Positions 1 to 9,255 of a DNA stretch of 64,000 nucleotides are shown here, piece after piece. The stretch's first letter is position 1. Each line of letters begins with the position of its first letter. A program made the position numbers and the translations under genes. Source of the stretch: Aggregatibacter actinomycetemcomitans (lineage in GTDB: Bacteria; Pseudomonadota; Gammaproteobacteria; Enterobacterales; Pasteurellaceae); assembly GCF_003130205.1 (NCBI RefSeq), contig NZ_NRDF01000008.1:1-64000 (forward strand), written 5' to 3'. Under the pieces are notes generated by a model. The model worked only from the letters and a program-made list of their open reading frames with translations, searched no databases and was not told the origin of the DNA.

Positions 1-144
1 TTTTTCAAAGCGTTGCAACCGGACAACAACGGAAGAATGGGCGGCAATATGGAAGTGTTGTGCGGCTTCACGAATGCCCCAATGTTCTTCTAAGACAAGT
101 TTGACAATGTGATGTTTGAATTCGATTGAATAATGTTTACCCAT
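1..144 (-). mobile_element. IS3-family (IS150-like) transposase OrfA, N-terminal part, cut by window edge
   Basis: An open frame of 48 codons starts with ATG at 144 and runs off the left edge without a stop. It begins MGKHYSIEFKHHIVKLVLEE and continues with a helix-turn-helix-like stretch (GIREAAQHFHI), typical of the small OrfA protein of IS3-family elements, which binds the element ends. The family call rests on this short N-terminus plus the IS3-like end just upstream of it (176-200). Whether the element is complete cannot be seen here. Confidence 0.75.
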
Positions 145-175
145 AAAAATCTGCACTTTAACTGGTTGGTTGTGA

Positions 176-200
176 TGTCCAACTTTTGGGGGGCAGATCA
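176..200 (-). repeat. Terminal inverted repeat of the IS3-family element
   Basis: Read on the minus strand the end starts TGATCTGCCCCCCAAAAGTT and continues GGACA. The TG start and CCCCAAAAGTTGGAC core are typical of IS150-group ends. It lies about 30 bp upstream of the transposase start. The base outside the end is the first base of a USS (AAGTGCGGT at 201-209). A closely similar end at 50432 sits against a USS in exactly the same way. Confidence 0.75.
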
Positions 201-243
201 AAGTGCGGTTTGTTTTTACGGCGTTTTTATTCGCCTTGTACGG

Positions 244-1575
244 CTAATTCGCTTTGCCGGTCGGTTGTTGCGCGATGGCTAAAAATTCCTTGAAAAAGGT
301 CGGGAAGGTTTTTGCCGTGCAGTTCGGATCCAAAATCGTTACCAGCGTGTCGGAAAGGGCGATGAGCGCAAAGCACATTGCCATGCGGTGATCGTTGTAG
401 GTTTTGATTTCCGCCGCTTTAAATTCCGTGGGTTTTAACGGTTGAATGCGAATAAAATCTTCACCTTCTTCAACCTCTGCGCCTACTTTACGCAGTTCCG
501 TCGCCATGGCGGTTAAACGATCCGTTTCTTTCACGCGCCAGTTGTAAATGTTACGAATCACGGTTTCGCTTTCCGCAAAGAGCGCGGTGGTGGCGATGGT
601 CATGGCGGCGTCGGGAATGTGGTTCATGTCCATATCCACGCCATGTAACGGGGCTTGTTCCGCCAGAATAAAATCGTCGCCCCAAGTGATATTGGCGCCC
701 ATTTTTTCTAAGACATCGGCAAACAGGCGATCGCCCTGAATGCTGTTTTTGCCGATGCCTGTCACTTTCACTTTGCCTTTAATGGCGCCTGCGGCGAGGA
801 AATACGAAGCGGAGGAGGCATCGCCTTCCACTAAAAACGTGCCGGGCGATTGGTAGGATTGTTTGCCTTTCACGATAAAGCGTTGGTAATGCTGATTTTC
901 CACAGTCACGCCGAAGGTTTTCATCATGTTGAGGGTGATGTCGATGTACGGTTTGGACACCAAATCGCCGATAATTTCGATTTCGCTGTCGCCCTCCGCA
1001 AGGGGCGCCGCCATTAAAAGTGCGGTCAAAAATTGTGATGAAATGGAGCCGTCGATTTTAATTAAACCGCCGCGTAATCCCGTGTTACGAATGGCGATAG
1101 GCGGGTAGCCTTCATTTTCTAAATAACGAATATCGGCGCCTGCCTGTAATAACGCGTCTACTAAGTGCTGAATCGGGCGTTCTTTCATGCGCGGTTCGCC
1201 CGTTAAAATTACTTCGTTTTGGGCGGAATCCGCGCTGCGAGCCAAACAAAGTGCTGCCGCCAGCGGGCGCATGGCGGTGCCGGCATTGCCTAAAAATAGC
1301 GCCAAGCCGTCGTGCCACTGAAAGGCGCCGCCCAAGCCCTGCACTTCGCATACGGATTTATCTTCGGATAACGTATATTGCACACCGAGCTGTTTTAAGG
1401 CATTGAGCATGTGGCGGATGTCATCGCTGTCCAACAGGTTGGTTACTTTGGTGGTGCCGTGCGCCAATGCTGCCAGCAATAAGGCGCGGTTGGAGAGGCT
1501 TTTCGAGCCGGGTAAATGAATGGTGCCTTCAACGCGGGCAATGGGATTGAGCGTAATGGAAATTGCTTGCTGCAT
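244..1575 (-). CDS. aroA: 3-phosphoshikimate 1-carboxyvinyltransferase (EPSP synthase)
   Basis: Cytoplasmic enzyme of the shikimate pathway; it joins phosphoenolpyruvate to shikimate-3-phosphate to give EPSP. The 443-residue product has the usual family length (E. coli 427). Visible signatures are the substrate-binding [16 protein letters not shown] near residues 22-37, [12 protein letters not shown] at about 93-104, GEPRMKERP near 126, and [12 protein letters not shown] close to the C-terminus. The ATG at 1575 lies 10 bp after the hisC stop, so it is probably co-transcribed in a serC-hisC-aroA unit. The downstream side holds only one USS before the IS end, suggesting that the insertion replaced the rest of the aroA terminator region (inference). 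Confidence 0.97.
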   Translation of the reverse strand: MQQAISITLNPIARVEGTIHLPGSKSLSNRALLLAALAHGTTKVTNLLDSDDIRHMLNALKQLGVQYTLSEDKSVCEVQGLGGAFQWHDGLALFLGNAGTAMRPLAAALCLARSADSAQNEVILTGEPRMKERPIQHLVDALLQAGADIRYLENEGYPPIAIRNTGLRGGLIKIDGSISSQFLTALLMAAPLAEGDSEIEIIGDLVSKPYIDITLNMMKTFGVTVENQHYQRFIVKGKQSYQSPGTFLVEGDASSASYFLAAGAIKGKVKVTGIGKNSIQGDRLFADVLEKMGANITWGDDFILAEQAPLHGVDMDMNHIPDAAMTIATTALFAESETVIRNIYNWRVKETDRLTAMATELRKVGAEVEEGEDFIRIQPLKPTEFKAAEIKTYNDHRMAMCFALIALSDTLVTILDPNCTAKTFPTFFKEFLAIAQQPTGKAN

Positions 1576-1585
1576 AAGTTGTCCG

Positions 1586-2684
1586 TTATAAGCCTAAAAT
1601 TTCGCTAAGTGCGGTTAAAAAACGTTGATTTTCTTCCGGCAAGCCGATGCTGATACGTAAATGATTCGGCAAACCATAACCGGCAAGCGGACGCACGATC
1701 ACGCCTTTACTCAACAACGCCTGATAAATGGGGGCGGCAGGCTGTTGTAAATCCAGCATGACGAAATTCCCCCTTGGACGGTACATAACGCAGTCCTTTT
1801 TCATCGAAGAAATTTTCTAATAATTGCAAGCCGATTCGATTGTTTTCGGCGACTTTCGCTACAAATTCGTCATCTTTAATAGCGGCTGTGGCGGCGGCAA
1901 GTGCCAGGCTGTTACAGTTAAAGGGCTGGCGTACGCGATTTAACAGCCCTGCGATTTCCACCGAGGAAGCCGCATAACCGATACGCAAACCGGCTAATCC
2001 GTAGGCTTTGGAAAGGGTTCGGCACACGATAAGATTCGGGTATTTCGCCAACAAACCGAAAGAATCCACCCGTTCGCTCGGATCGGTAAATTCCACATAG
2101 GCTTCGTCCAATACCACAATCACTTGCGGCGGCACTTGTGCTAAAAAGTCGGCAATTTCTCCCGCTGTTGCAAAGCTGCCCGTCGGGTTGTTCGGGTTGG
2201 CTATGTAGATCAATTTGGTCTTCAGCGTGATGGCTTTCAGAAATGCTTTCAAATCATTGCCGTAATTTTTCGCCGGAATTTCCACGCGTTTGGCATTCAA
2301 GGCCTGGCTGATTAGCGGATAAACAATGAAGCCGTATTGGGAATAAATCACTTCATCCTGTTCGGAGGCAAAAGTGTGGGCGATGAGTTCGATTAAATCG
2401 TTGGAACCGTTGCCGAGGGTGATTTGTTCCGGCTGTAAACTGAATTTCCCGGCAACCGCCTGTTTGAAATAAAATCCGTTAGAATCGGGGTAAAGATTGA
2501 GGTTATCTAATTGCGCCTGAATGGCTTTTTTCGCACTTGGCGGCAAGCCGAACGGATTTTCGTTGGAGGCGAGTTTGATGATGTTTTCAATGCCTAATTC
2601 GCGTTCCAGTTCTTCAATGGGTTTGCCCGCTTGATAAGGCAAAAGGGTTTTAACGCCTTCATTGGCACGATCAGTGTATTGCAT
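1586..2684 (-). pseudogene. hisC: Histidinol-phosphate aminotransferase, frameshifted
   Basis: PLP enzyme of histidine biosynthesis, transaminating histidinol phosphate; this HisC2-like type may also act on aromatic amino acids. Residues 1-305 are read from ATG 2684 and include IANPNNPTGS, LDEAYVEF and the PLP lysine K226 in RTLSKAYGLAGLRIGYA. At a run of five C (five G on the coding strand, 1769-1773) the frame breaks after VPSKG. The rest of the family C-terminus (NFVMLDLQQPAAPIYQ... to RISIGLPEEN) continues in the -1 frame to 1586. Removing one G restores a protein of about 365 residues. Otherwise the gene looks intact, so this is either a recent mutation or a sequencing or assembly error in a homopolymer. 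The missing part includes the substrate-carboxylate arginine region. Confidence 0.9.
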
Positions 2685-2750
2685 GGTTGCTCCGAGTGGT
2701 GATGAAAGAAAAGTGCGGTCAGAATTCCGAATGTTTTTACAATTACCTTT

Positions 2751-2849
2751 CCTTCCCTTGTTTACGGGGGAAGGTGCCCGAAGGGCGGAAGGGGGCTATA
2801 TCGTCCCCTCAGCCTGCGGCAGCTCCCCCCGTAAACGGGAGGGAGCGAA
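2751..2849. repeat. G+C-rich palindromic repeat, copy 1
   Basis: A near-perfect long palindrome: the left arm contains GTTTACGGGGGAAGG and GTGCCCGAAGGGCGGAAG; the right arm contains CAGCTCCCCCCGTAAACGGG. The two arms flank a short spacer (CTATATCGT). A longer relative lies at 55187-55417. The element lies at the 3' end of serC and supplies the last codons and stop of that gene. Confidence 0.85.
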
Positions 2850-3983
2850 GAAGAGTACAGAATAAAATGTGTTTGAAAAACCAACCGCACTTTTATGATA
2901 GTTACGCGTTTTCTCCGCGAATTTTTGCATGAAAGCAATCAACGCCTGTACGCCCTCAATCGGCATGGCGTTATAAATGGAGGCGCGCATACCGCCTAAC
3001 ACTTTGTGTCCTTTTAATGCCTGTAAACCTGCGGCGGTGGAGTCGGCGACGAATTTGGCATTCAGTTCATCATTGCCGGTGCTGAAGGTGATGTTCATTA
3101 AAGAGCGGTTGGCTTTCGCCACGTTATTGCGGTAGAAATCGCTGCCGTCTAAATAATCGTAAAGCAGTTTCGCTTTTGCCAGGTTGTGTTTTTCGATTTC
3201 AGGCAACCCGCCGATAGCCAATAAATGCTTGAATACCAAGGCGCATAAATACCACGCGAAAGTCGGCGGGGTGTTGATCATGGAATCGCTGTTTTTCTGA
3301 ATTTCGTAATTCCAAATAGACGGTGTGGCTTTGCGCGCGTTGCCGATAAGATCATCGCGCACGATCACGATGGTAATCCCCGCCGGACCGAGATTTTTTT
3401 GCGCGCCGGCATAAATTAACCCGAATTTGCTGACATCCACTTTGCGGGAAAGAATGGTGGAGGAGAAATCGCCCACTAACACGCCGTTGCCTACATTCGG
3501 CACATCAAAAATTTCTACGCCGCTGATGGTTTCGTTCGGGCAGTAGTGCACGTAATCGTATTGTTCGGCAATATCACTGAAATCTAAAGGTTTCACTTTT
3601 AGCTCATCACTCGGTTCCAGAATATTGATTTCGTCAATTTCGCCGAAAGAACGGGCTTCTTTGGCGGCGGTGGCAGACCAGTGACCGCTGTTTAAATACA
3701 ACGCTTTGCCGTTCTCACGTAATAAATTCATCGGAATGGCGGCGAATTGACCGCGTGCGCCGCCTTGTAAAAACAGGACTTGGTAATTTTCAGGAACATT
3801 ATAAAGTTTGCGAAAATCCGCTTGGGATTGGATGATTAATTCCATGAACAGTTTGCCGCGGTGGCTGACTTCCATCACCGACGTGCCTTGCCCTTGCCAG
3901 TTCAGTAATTCTTGTTGCGCTTGTTCTAATACCGCCTGCGGCATCATCGCCGGACCGGCACTGAAATTAAATACGTTCGCCAT
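2796..3983 (-). CDS. serC: Phosphoserine aminotransferase with repeat-derived C-terminal tail
   Basis: PLP enzyme converting 3-phosphohydroxypyruvate and glutamate to phosphoserine (serine synthesis), and also acting in pyridoxal phosphate synthesis. N-terminal FNFSAGPAMMP, GGARGQF, and the PLP lysine K196 in YAGAQKNLGPAG are visible. Family members end near residue 360 (…FAEK); here the frame runs on to residue 395. The extra 35 or so residues are encoded first by a USS (KSAVG) and then by the palindromic repeat (APSRLRGELPQAEG), whose TAG ends the frame. The body is intact, so activity is probably kept; the tail is an accident of the insertion (inference). It heads the serC-hisC-aroA cluster. 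Confidence 0.95.
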   Translation of the reverse strand: MANVFNFSAGPAMMPQAVLEQAQQELLNWQGQGTSVMEVSHRGKLFMELIIQSQADFRKLYNVPENYQVLFLQGGARGQFAAIPMNLLRENGKALYLNSGHWSATAAKEARSFGEIDEINILEPSDELKVKPLDFSDIAEQYDYVHYCPNETISGVEIFDVPNVGNGVLVGDFSSTILSRKVDVSKFGLIYAGAQKNLGPAGITIVIVRDDLIGNARKATPSIWNYEIQKNSDSMINTPPTFAWYLCALVFKHLLAIGGLPEIEKHNLAKAKLLYDYLDGSDFYRNNVAKANRSLMNITFSTGNDELNAKFVADSTAAGLQALKGHKVLGGMRASIYNAMPIEGVQALIAFMQKFAEKTRNYHKSAVGFSNTFYSVLFFAPSRLRGELPQAEGTI

Positions 3984-4182
3984 ATAATTATTTCCTTAAA
4001 ATAAATAAAAAGAGGATTAAGTTTTATCACCTTGCTGTTTTCTAATCAATGTTTTTTGCGGAAATTTTTTGAATTTATCTCTGCGTTGAAGAATCTGCCC
4101 GAAAATACGCGAATGCTTTGACGAAGTAGTGAAAAAAGGCTACATTATCGCCATTCATTTTTTATAACAAGGGAGCAAATCG

Positions 4183-4515
4183 ATGGACAATGTGAATAAA
4201 TCTTTTCAGGATGTTTTGGAGTATGTGCGTATGTATCGCTTAAAAAATAAACTATTGCGCGATATGGACGATAATAATCGTAAAATCCGCGATAACCAGA
4301 AACGCGTATTGTTGTTACAAAATTTAGATCAGTACATTCGTGACGACATGTCTATTCGTGATGTGCGCACGATTATCGAAAATATGCGTGATGACTACGA
4401 AAACCGTGTGGACGACTATGTTATCCGCAATGCCGAATTGTCTAAACAACGGCGCGAAATCAGCAGTAAAATGAAGTCACAACAGAAATCCCATAGGGAA
4501 TCCGCGAAAAAATAA
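4183..4515 (+). CDS. tmaR: DUF496 family protein TmaR/YeeX
   Basis: A 110-residue, highly charged, coiled-coil protein closely matching E. coli YeeX ([39 protein letters not shown]). In E. coli the protein, renamed TmaR, forms polar clusters that hold PTS Enzyme I and modulate sugar uptake; that role is carried over by homology only. It is a single gene, transcribed divergently from serC, with a good Shine-Dalgarno sequence (AAGGGAG) 8 bp before ATG 4183 and a USS-pair terminator after it. Confidence 0.9.
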   Translation: MDNVNKSFQDVLEYVRMYRLKNKLLRDMDDNNRKIRDNQKRVLLLQNLDQYIRDDMSIRDVRTIIENMRDDYENRVDDYVIRNAELSKQRREISSKMKSQQKSHRESAKK

Positions 4516-4587
4516 AGTGGCGCGGGAGGTAAAAGAATGGTGAGGCAACTCGCCATTTTTTTGTGGTGAAATGGTGTTAATGTTAAT

Positions 4588-4632
4588 AAAGTGCGGTCAA
4601 AATCCGCAGTAAATTTTGACCGCACTTTTTTT
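4588..4632. terminator. Inverted USS pair terminator
   Basis: AAAGTGCGGTCAAAAT and its complement ATTTTGACCGCACTTT form a 16-bp stem with a 10-base loop, followed by a T run on the plus strand. It ends tmaR and, on the other strand, could also stop lctP transcripts. Confidence 0.85.
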
Positions 4633-4669
4633 CGTAAGCTTCAAGGGAAGCTTAAGGTGAGGCTGGTCC

Positions 4670-6259
4670 TTAATAGATAAGAGGGACAATTGTAATGGCA
4701 ACAATGGCCGCGATAATACCGTAAATGATCATCGGTAACACAGTACGCTTGATTATTACGCCTTCTACATTGTTAATGTTCAGGACTGAGCTAACGGCAA
4801 CGATGTTGTTGATGCATACCATATTACCCATTGAACCGCCTACGGATTGTAATGCAAGTATCAAAGTCGAGGACAATCCGGTAAGTTCAGCAGTAGAAAG
4901 CTGTACGCTACCGAAAGTTAGATTAGACACTGTATTTGAACCGGAGAAGAAAGCCCCTACTGCCCCTAAGTATGAAGAAAATATAGTCCAATATTGACCC
5001 GTTGCTTCTGCAAAACTTTTACCGATGATTTTTACCATTGAATTATCGCCACCGACTAACATCAGATTTACCATGATTAATGCCCCGACAAGCGCAAAGA
5101 ATGGGTTCTTTGTTTGTTTGAAACTACTGGCAAAAATATCTTTAGTTTGGGTTTTAGTAATAGAAAATATCGGAATTGCAATCAATACAGTGACAATAAA
5201 TGGCAGTAATGCCGGCACATAGAGTAATTTATAGCTTGCGCTGATTTGCGTCGAGAAAATATCTTTTAGGCTGAGAATTAACCCTCTGCTTATGTCGAAA
5301 GTTCCTAATGAACCCAGCTGAACACTGAACCATGACGTGGTATCGTTCATTATCGATTTAAATGGAAGTTGTTGTAGGCGGGTTATGATTAAAATTATGA
5401 TTAATAATCCGGTAGGGAATAATGCCTTAGCTACCTTTGGGAAATTAACCGCAGGACCATTTAATGCATCCTCGGTTTTTTCCAAACCAATACCTCTATT
5501 AGCTAGAAAAATTGAAATAAACAGACCGATAGCGCCTCCTACCAGTGCCGGAAATTCATAATTAACTTGCGCCAGTAAAAAGTAAGGCACGGTGCAAGAG
5601 AAAATTGACAGATAAATATATCGAATGTTTTTGATAATTTCTTTGCTACTGACGATAAAGCGTAATGCAATAAGTGGAATAATAAGTGCCGCTATACTAT
5701 GAATTAGAGCCGACATAGAACCAATTTCAAGAATTTGATTTTCTGTTAGATTTAACGAGCCAAAACCGAACCATGTTGGCGTACCCACTGCACCGAAAGA
5801 AACCGGTACAGAATTCATTACCAGCGTTAACATTGCTACTTTTAGTGCAGGAAAGCCTAGTCCTACTAAAATAGGTGCGGCAATTGCTGCCGGTGTACCA
5901 AAACCACTGGCACCTTCAATCATGAAAGTGAAAGACCAGCCGATAATCATAATCTGAGCAACAGGATTAGGGTTAATATTTCCTAACCATTTGCGCAGTG
6001 TATTTGTGGCTCCGGAGATTTCTGAAAAGCGGTTAAATAAAATTGCACCGAAAATTACTGTAACCGGCGTCTGTACTGCAACTAATGCTGAAGCGATGTT
6101 TGCACTAACAATAGTAATATCGGTACCGAAGAATACTAGTTGGATAATGAATACCACGGCAGCAATCCAAGGGAGCGCTATATAAGATGGTAAAGCATTG
6201 CGGTTAACCATTAAATAAATTAATAGAATTATTGGAAAGACACTTAAGAAAAGAGCCAT
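4670..6259 (-). CDS. lctP: L-lactate permease (LctP/LldP family)
   Basis: Inner-membrane lactate:proton symporter. The 529-residue protein is almost wholly hydrophobic with about 12-14 membrane helices and carries family features such as GASGFGTPAAIAAPILVGLGFP near residues 115-136 and MVGGDNSMVKIIGKSF-like loops, plus SGSNTVSNLTFG near the C-terminal third. It lies 238 bp downstream of lldD on the same strand, so uptake and oxidation of L-lactate are paired. The intergenic gap contains a small hairpin, so the two may not be made in equal amounts. Confidence 0.95.
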   Translation of the reverse strand: MALFLSVFPIILLIYLMVNRNALPSYIALPWIAAVVFIIQLVFFGTDITIVSANIASALVAVQTPVTVIFGAILFNRFSEISGATNTLRKWLGNINPNPVAQIMIIGWSFTFMIEGASGFGTPAAIAAPILVGLGFPALKVAMLTLVMNSVPVSFGAVGTPTWFGFGSLNLTENQILEIGSMSALIHSIAALIIPLIALRFIVSSKEIIKNIRYIYLSIFSCTVPYFLLAQVNYEFPALVGGAIGLFISIFLANRGIGLEKTEDALNGPAVNFPKVAKALFPTGLLIIILIITRLQQLPFKSIMNDTTSWFSVQLGSLGTFDISRGLILSLKDIFSTQISASYKLLYVPALLPFIVTVLIAIPIFSITKTQTKDIFASSFKQTKNPFFALVGALIMVNLMLVGGDNSMVKIIGKSFAEATGQYWTIFSSYLGAVGAFFSGSNTVSNLTFGSVQLSTAELTGLSSTLILALQSVGGSMGNMVCINNIVAVSSVLNINNVEGVIIKRTVLPMIIYGIIAAIVAITIVPLIY

Positions 6260-6451
6260 AGAGTACTCCGATGCTAAATTAGTTAAATTAATAGCTCATG
6301 TAATTATATGAGCTGTGTAAATATGGTAAAACTGACACCCCTGACCTAACCATAAAAGTTAATTTTCTTGGTTAACAGGGGGATTTTTTATGCTTATTTT
6401 TTAGGTGTGAATTCTTGGTTTTTAATTATTATGGTTTTACTCAAATTAAAG

Positions 6452-6471
6452 GCGGCGTATATAAAATACGC
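6452..6471 (-). terminator. Hairpin between lldD and lctP
   Basis: A GGCGTAT/ATACGCC stem lies 30 bp after the lldD stop. On the minus strand it is followed by GCCTTTAATTT, only a weak U tract, so it may be a processing site or leaky attenuator rather than a full terminator. Confidence 0.4.
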
Positions 6472-6497
6472 CGTTTGGTGTTTTACGTATTAATAGG

Positions 6498-7643
6498 TTA
6501 TAGCTTACTTAAATCTACTAATGCGTCTTTAGTAATGTCACTAATTTTTTGATTACTGGTAAGTGTCATGGCAACATGCATTTCCTTTTTGAAAATATCC
6601 AGCATATTTTCCACGCCCAACTGACCTGCCGCACCAAGTGCATATACAAAAGAGCGTCCGATCATGCAGGCATCTGCCCCCAGCGCAATCATTCTGACAA
6701 TATCTAACCCGTTACGAATCCCCGAATCTGCCAGAATTTTAATTTCACCTTTTACAGCTTCTGCAATCGGTGGAAGGGCCCGTGCACTAGATAACACACC
6801 ATCTAATTGACGACCACCATGATTTGACACCACGATACCATCTGCACCGAAAAGTACGGCGTCTTTGGCGTCTTTTGGATCTAAGATCCCTTTAATAATC
6901 ATTGGACCATCCCAGAATTCACGGATCCACTCCAAATCTTTCCACGAGATAGAAGGATCAAAGTTTTCTGTAAGCCAGCCAATGTAGTCATCTAAACCAA
7001 TTTGCTTACCCATATAGTGAGACACGTTGCCTAATGTATGAGGTTTACCTTTAATTCCGACATCCCATGCCCAAAAGGGATGGGTTATCCCTTGAATGAT
7101 ACGACGGATTTCCTTATAAGGACCGCTCATACCTGAATGCATGTCCCGATAACGTGCACCGGGAGTTGGCATGTCGACAGTAAATACTAAAGTTGAACAA
7201 CCGGCGGCTTTTGCCCGCTCAAGAGCATTGCGCATAAACCCTCTGTCTTTCAACACATAAAGCTGAAACCACATCGGACGATCAATCTTTGGAGCAACTT
7301 CTTCAATAGAGCAGATTGAAACTGTCGAAAGAGTAAATGGAATATTTCTGCTTGCAGCCGCTTTGGCGGCTTGTACTTCACCGCGGCGTGCATACATACC
7401 CAGCGCTCCCACGGGCGCAAGAATTGCAGGTATGGATAATTTTTCTCCAAATAACTCAATTTGAGTGTCCAATTGTGACATGTCTTTTAACACACGTTGC
7501 CTAAGTGCGATATTTTCCAGATCGTTTACATTACGTTTTAGGGTTTGTTCTGCATAAGAACCACCATCAGCATAATGAAACATAAAAGGTGGAACTTTGC
7601 GACGTGCGGCTTCACGATAATCGTTAGCGGACGAAATAATCAT
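6498..7643 (-). CDS. lldD: L-lactate dehydrogenase (FMN-dependent, quinone-linked)
   Basis: Membrane-associated flavoenzyme oxidising L-lactate to pyruvate and reducing the quinone pool. At 381 residues it has standard length. It shows the 2-hydroxyacid oxidase family pattern: an N-terminal [53 protein letters not shown], and the active-site [12 protein letters not shown] with catalytic H275, then [15 protein letters not shown]. It lies upstream of lctP. A CRP-like site lies about 110 bp before the start, which would fit control by carbon supply. Confidence 0.96.
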   Translation of the reverse strand: MIISSANDYREAARRKVPPFMFHYADGGSYAEQTLKRNVNDLENIALRQRVLKDMSQLDTQIELFGEKLSIPAILAPVGALGMYARRGEVQAAKAAASRNIPFTLSTVSICSIEEVAPKIDRPMWFQLYVLKDRGFMRNALERAKAAGCSTLVFTVDMPTPGARYRDMHSGMSGPYKEIRRIIQGITHPFWAWDVGIKGKPHTLGNVSHYMGKQIGLDDYIGWLTENFDPSISWKDLEWIREFWDGPMIIKGILDPKDAKDAVLFGADGIVVSNHGGRQLDGVLSSARALPPIAEAVKGEIKILADSGIRNGLDIVRMIALGADACMIGRSFVYALGAAGQLGVENMLDIFKKEMHVAMTLTSNQKISDITKDALVDLSKL

Positions 7644-7753
7644 TGGTATTACCTCTTTTTATATTACATATTGATAACTATTATTTAACAATAATGTAAG
7701 TAATTTTTCTTTGCAAACAATTTAGTCAAGATACTTACATATTTTTTGTAAAA

Positions 7754-7769
7754 TGTGCAGAAGATCACA
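7754..7769. promoter_or_regulatory. Candidate CRP-binding site upstream of lldD
   Basis: TGTGCAGAAGATCACA matches the TGTGA-N6-TCACA consensus in 9 of 10 positions. It is centred about 118 bp upstream of the lldD start in a 298-bp gap (7644-7941) that otherwise holds A+T-rich DNA and one USS pair. Binding is inferred from the motif alone. Confidence 0.55.
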
Positions 7770-7895
7770 AAATTGTGACGATTATTTGAGTGAGTTTACC
7801 TGTGGAGGTACCAATACTTAGCTGGAAATGGAAGTGTATGATACCGAACAGGCCAGATTTATTCTAAGAGATGAATATTCATAAATAGCAGAAAG

Positions 7896-7937
7896 AAAGT
7901 GCGGTGGAAAAAACAGATAAATTTCTACTGCACTTTT
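7896..7937. terminator. Degenerate USS-pair hairpin
   Basis: AAAGTGCGGTGGAAA pairs with TTTCTACTGCACTTT, fully on the plus strand when G-U pairs are allowed, less well on the minus strand. It lies just after the small lipoprotein gene and before the lldD control region, so it probably insulates the two. Confidence 0.5.
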
Positions 7938-7941
7938 ACTC

Positions 7942-8088
7942 TTAGTTATTAACGCCAAAAGTCTTAGTAGTTTTGTCGTATTTCAAACCGGAGTGGGAAC
8001 CTTCGGAACCGTTAAAATAGATGTCTTTTGGTTGGGAGCAGGCGGCGATGGTTAAAATGCCGGCGAGGACAAAAAGTAATTTTTTCAT
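7942..8088 (-). CDS. Small lipoprotein, 48 residues
   Basis: A short frame starts at ATG 8088 after AAAGGTG and reads MKKLLFVLAGILTIAACSQP followed by about 28 polar residues, ending FGVNN. The first 17 residues are a signal peptide with lipobox IAAC, so the mature protein would be a lipid-anchored peptide of about 32 residues starting at Cys17. Short lipoproteins of this kind are common in Pasteurellaceae; no function is assigned. It is flanked by the prs terminator upstream and a USS hairpin downstream, so it is likely a single-gene transcript. Signal peptide, ribosome site and stop make it convincing despite its length. Confidence 0.75.
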   Translation of the reverse strand: MKKLLFVLAGILTIAACSQPKDIYFNGSEGSHSGLKYDKTTKTFGVNN

Positions 8089-8197
8089 GGAACACCTTTA
8101 CTGATAAATTAAAATAAAATGGGTTGCTAAATTAAATGTGGCGCGATTATAGCACAACAATGTGGCGGGTAGTTAGTTCGGCATAACGTATAAAAAC

Positions 8198-8230
8198 AAA
8201 AGGTTTAGTTTTTACTAAACCTTTTGTGGT
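8198..8230 (-). terminator. Intrinsic terminator of prs
   Basis: A perfect 11-bp stem (AAAAGGTTTAG / CTAAACCTTTT) with a 6-base loop at 8198-8225, followed on the minus strand by GTTTTTA, about 40 bp after the prs stop. Confidence 0.8.
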
Positions 8231-8264
8231 TTAAAGTGCGGTGGTTTTTACGGGTGTTTTTTTA

Positions 8265-9215
8265 TTATTCGTTAAACATTGCGGAAATGGATTCTTCGTT
8301 GCTGATGCGACGAATAGCTTCGGCAAGCATACCGGATAAGGTTAAGGTACGGACTTTGCCTAATACGCGTATTTCCGGAGAAAGTGGGATGGTATCAGTG
8401 ACCACCACTTCGTCAAGGGCGTCGCTGGCAATATTTTTTGCCGCAGAACCTGAGAATACGGCGTGGGTGGCATAGGCGAATACCCGTCTTGCACCACGTT
8501 CTTTCAGGGCTTCCGCCGCTTTGCATAAGGTGCCGCCTGTGTCGATCATGTCGTCAACCAAGATACAGTCACGATCCGCAACATCGCCAATAATGTGCAT
8601 GACTTTGGATACATTCGCGCGCGGGCGACGTTTGTCTATAATCGCCATGTCGGTATCGTTCAATAATTTGGCAACAGCACGGGCACGAACCACACCACCA
8701 ATATCCGGAGAAACCACAATTGGGTTGGTAAGGTCGGTTTTTTTGCGAATGTCGTTAAGTAATACCGGTGAACCGAACACGTTGTCTACCGGCACATCAA
8801 AGAAGCCTTGAATTTGTTCGGCGTGTAAATCGCAGGTTAATACACGGTCAACACCGACACCGGAGAGAAAGTCTGCAACCACTTTGGCGGTAATCGGTAC
8901 GCGCGCGGAACGTACCCGACGATCTTGACGGGCATAGCCGAAATAAGGGATGACAGCAGTAATACGCCCGGCGGATGCGCGGCGCAATGCGTCAACCATC
9001 ACCAATAATTCCATTAAATTATCGTTGGTCGGTGCGCAGGTGGATTGGATAATGAATACATCGCTACCACGTACGTTTTCGTTAATTTGGACTTGTACTT
9101 CACCATCGCTGAAACGGCCCACGGTGGCATCACCTAATTTGGTGAACAGGTTTTCGGAAATGCGTTTCGCGAGCTCCGGTGTGGCGTTACCGGCGAAGAG
9201 TTTAATATCAGGCAT
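8265..9215 (-). CDS. prs: Ribose-phosphate pyrophosphokinase
   Basis: Makes PRPP from ribose-5-phosphate and ATP for purine, pyrimidine, histidine, tryptophan and NAD synthesis; cytosolic. Length 316 is typical (E. coli 315). Seen are the N-terminal [12 protein letters not shown], the catalytic FGYARQDRR near residues 93-101, and the PRPP-binding [15 protein letters not shown] near 210-224. It lies 40 bp downstream of ispE on the same strand, the same order (lolB-ispE-prs) as in E. coli. Confidence 0.98.
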   Translation of the reverse strand: MPDIKLFAGNATPELAKRISENLFTKLGDATVGRFSDGEVQVQINENVRGSDVFIIQSTCAPTNDNLMELLVMVDALRRASAGRITAVIPYFGYARQDRRVRSARVPITAKVVADFLSGVGVDRVLTCDLHAEQIQGFFDVPVDNVFGSPVLLNDIRKKTDLTNPIVVSPDIGGVVRARAVAKLLNDTDMAIIDKRRPRANVSKVMHIIGDVADRDCILVDDMIDTGGTLCKAAEALKERGARRVFAYATHAVFSGSAAKNIASDALDEVVVTDTIPLSPEIRVLGKVRTLTLSGMLAEAIRRISNEESISAMFNE

Positions 9216-9255
9216 CGTAAATTGACCTCAGGAGTTAGGTTGTAAAATAAGTTGG

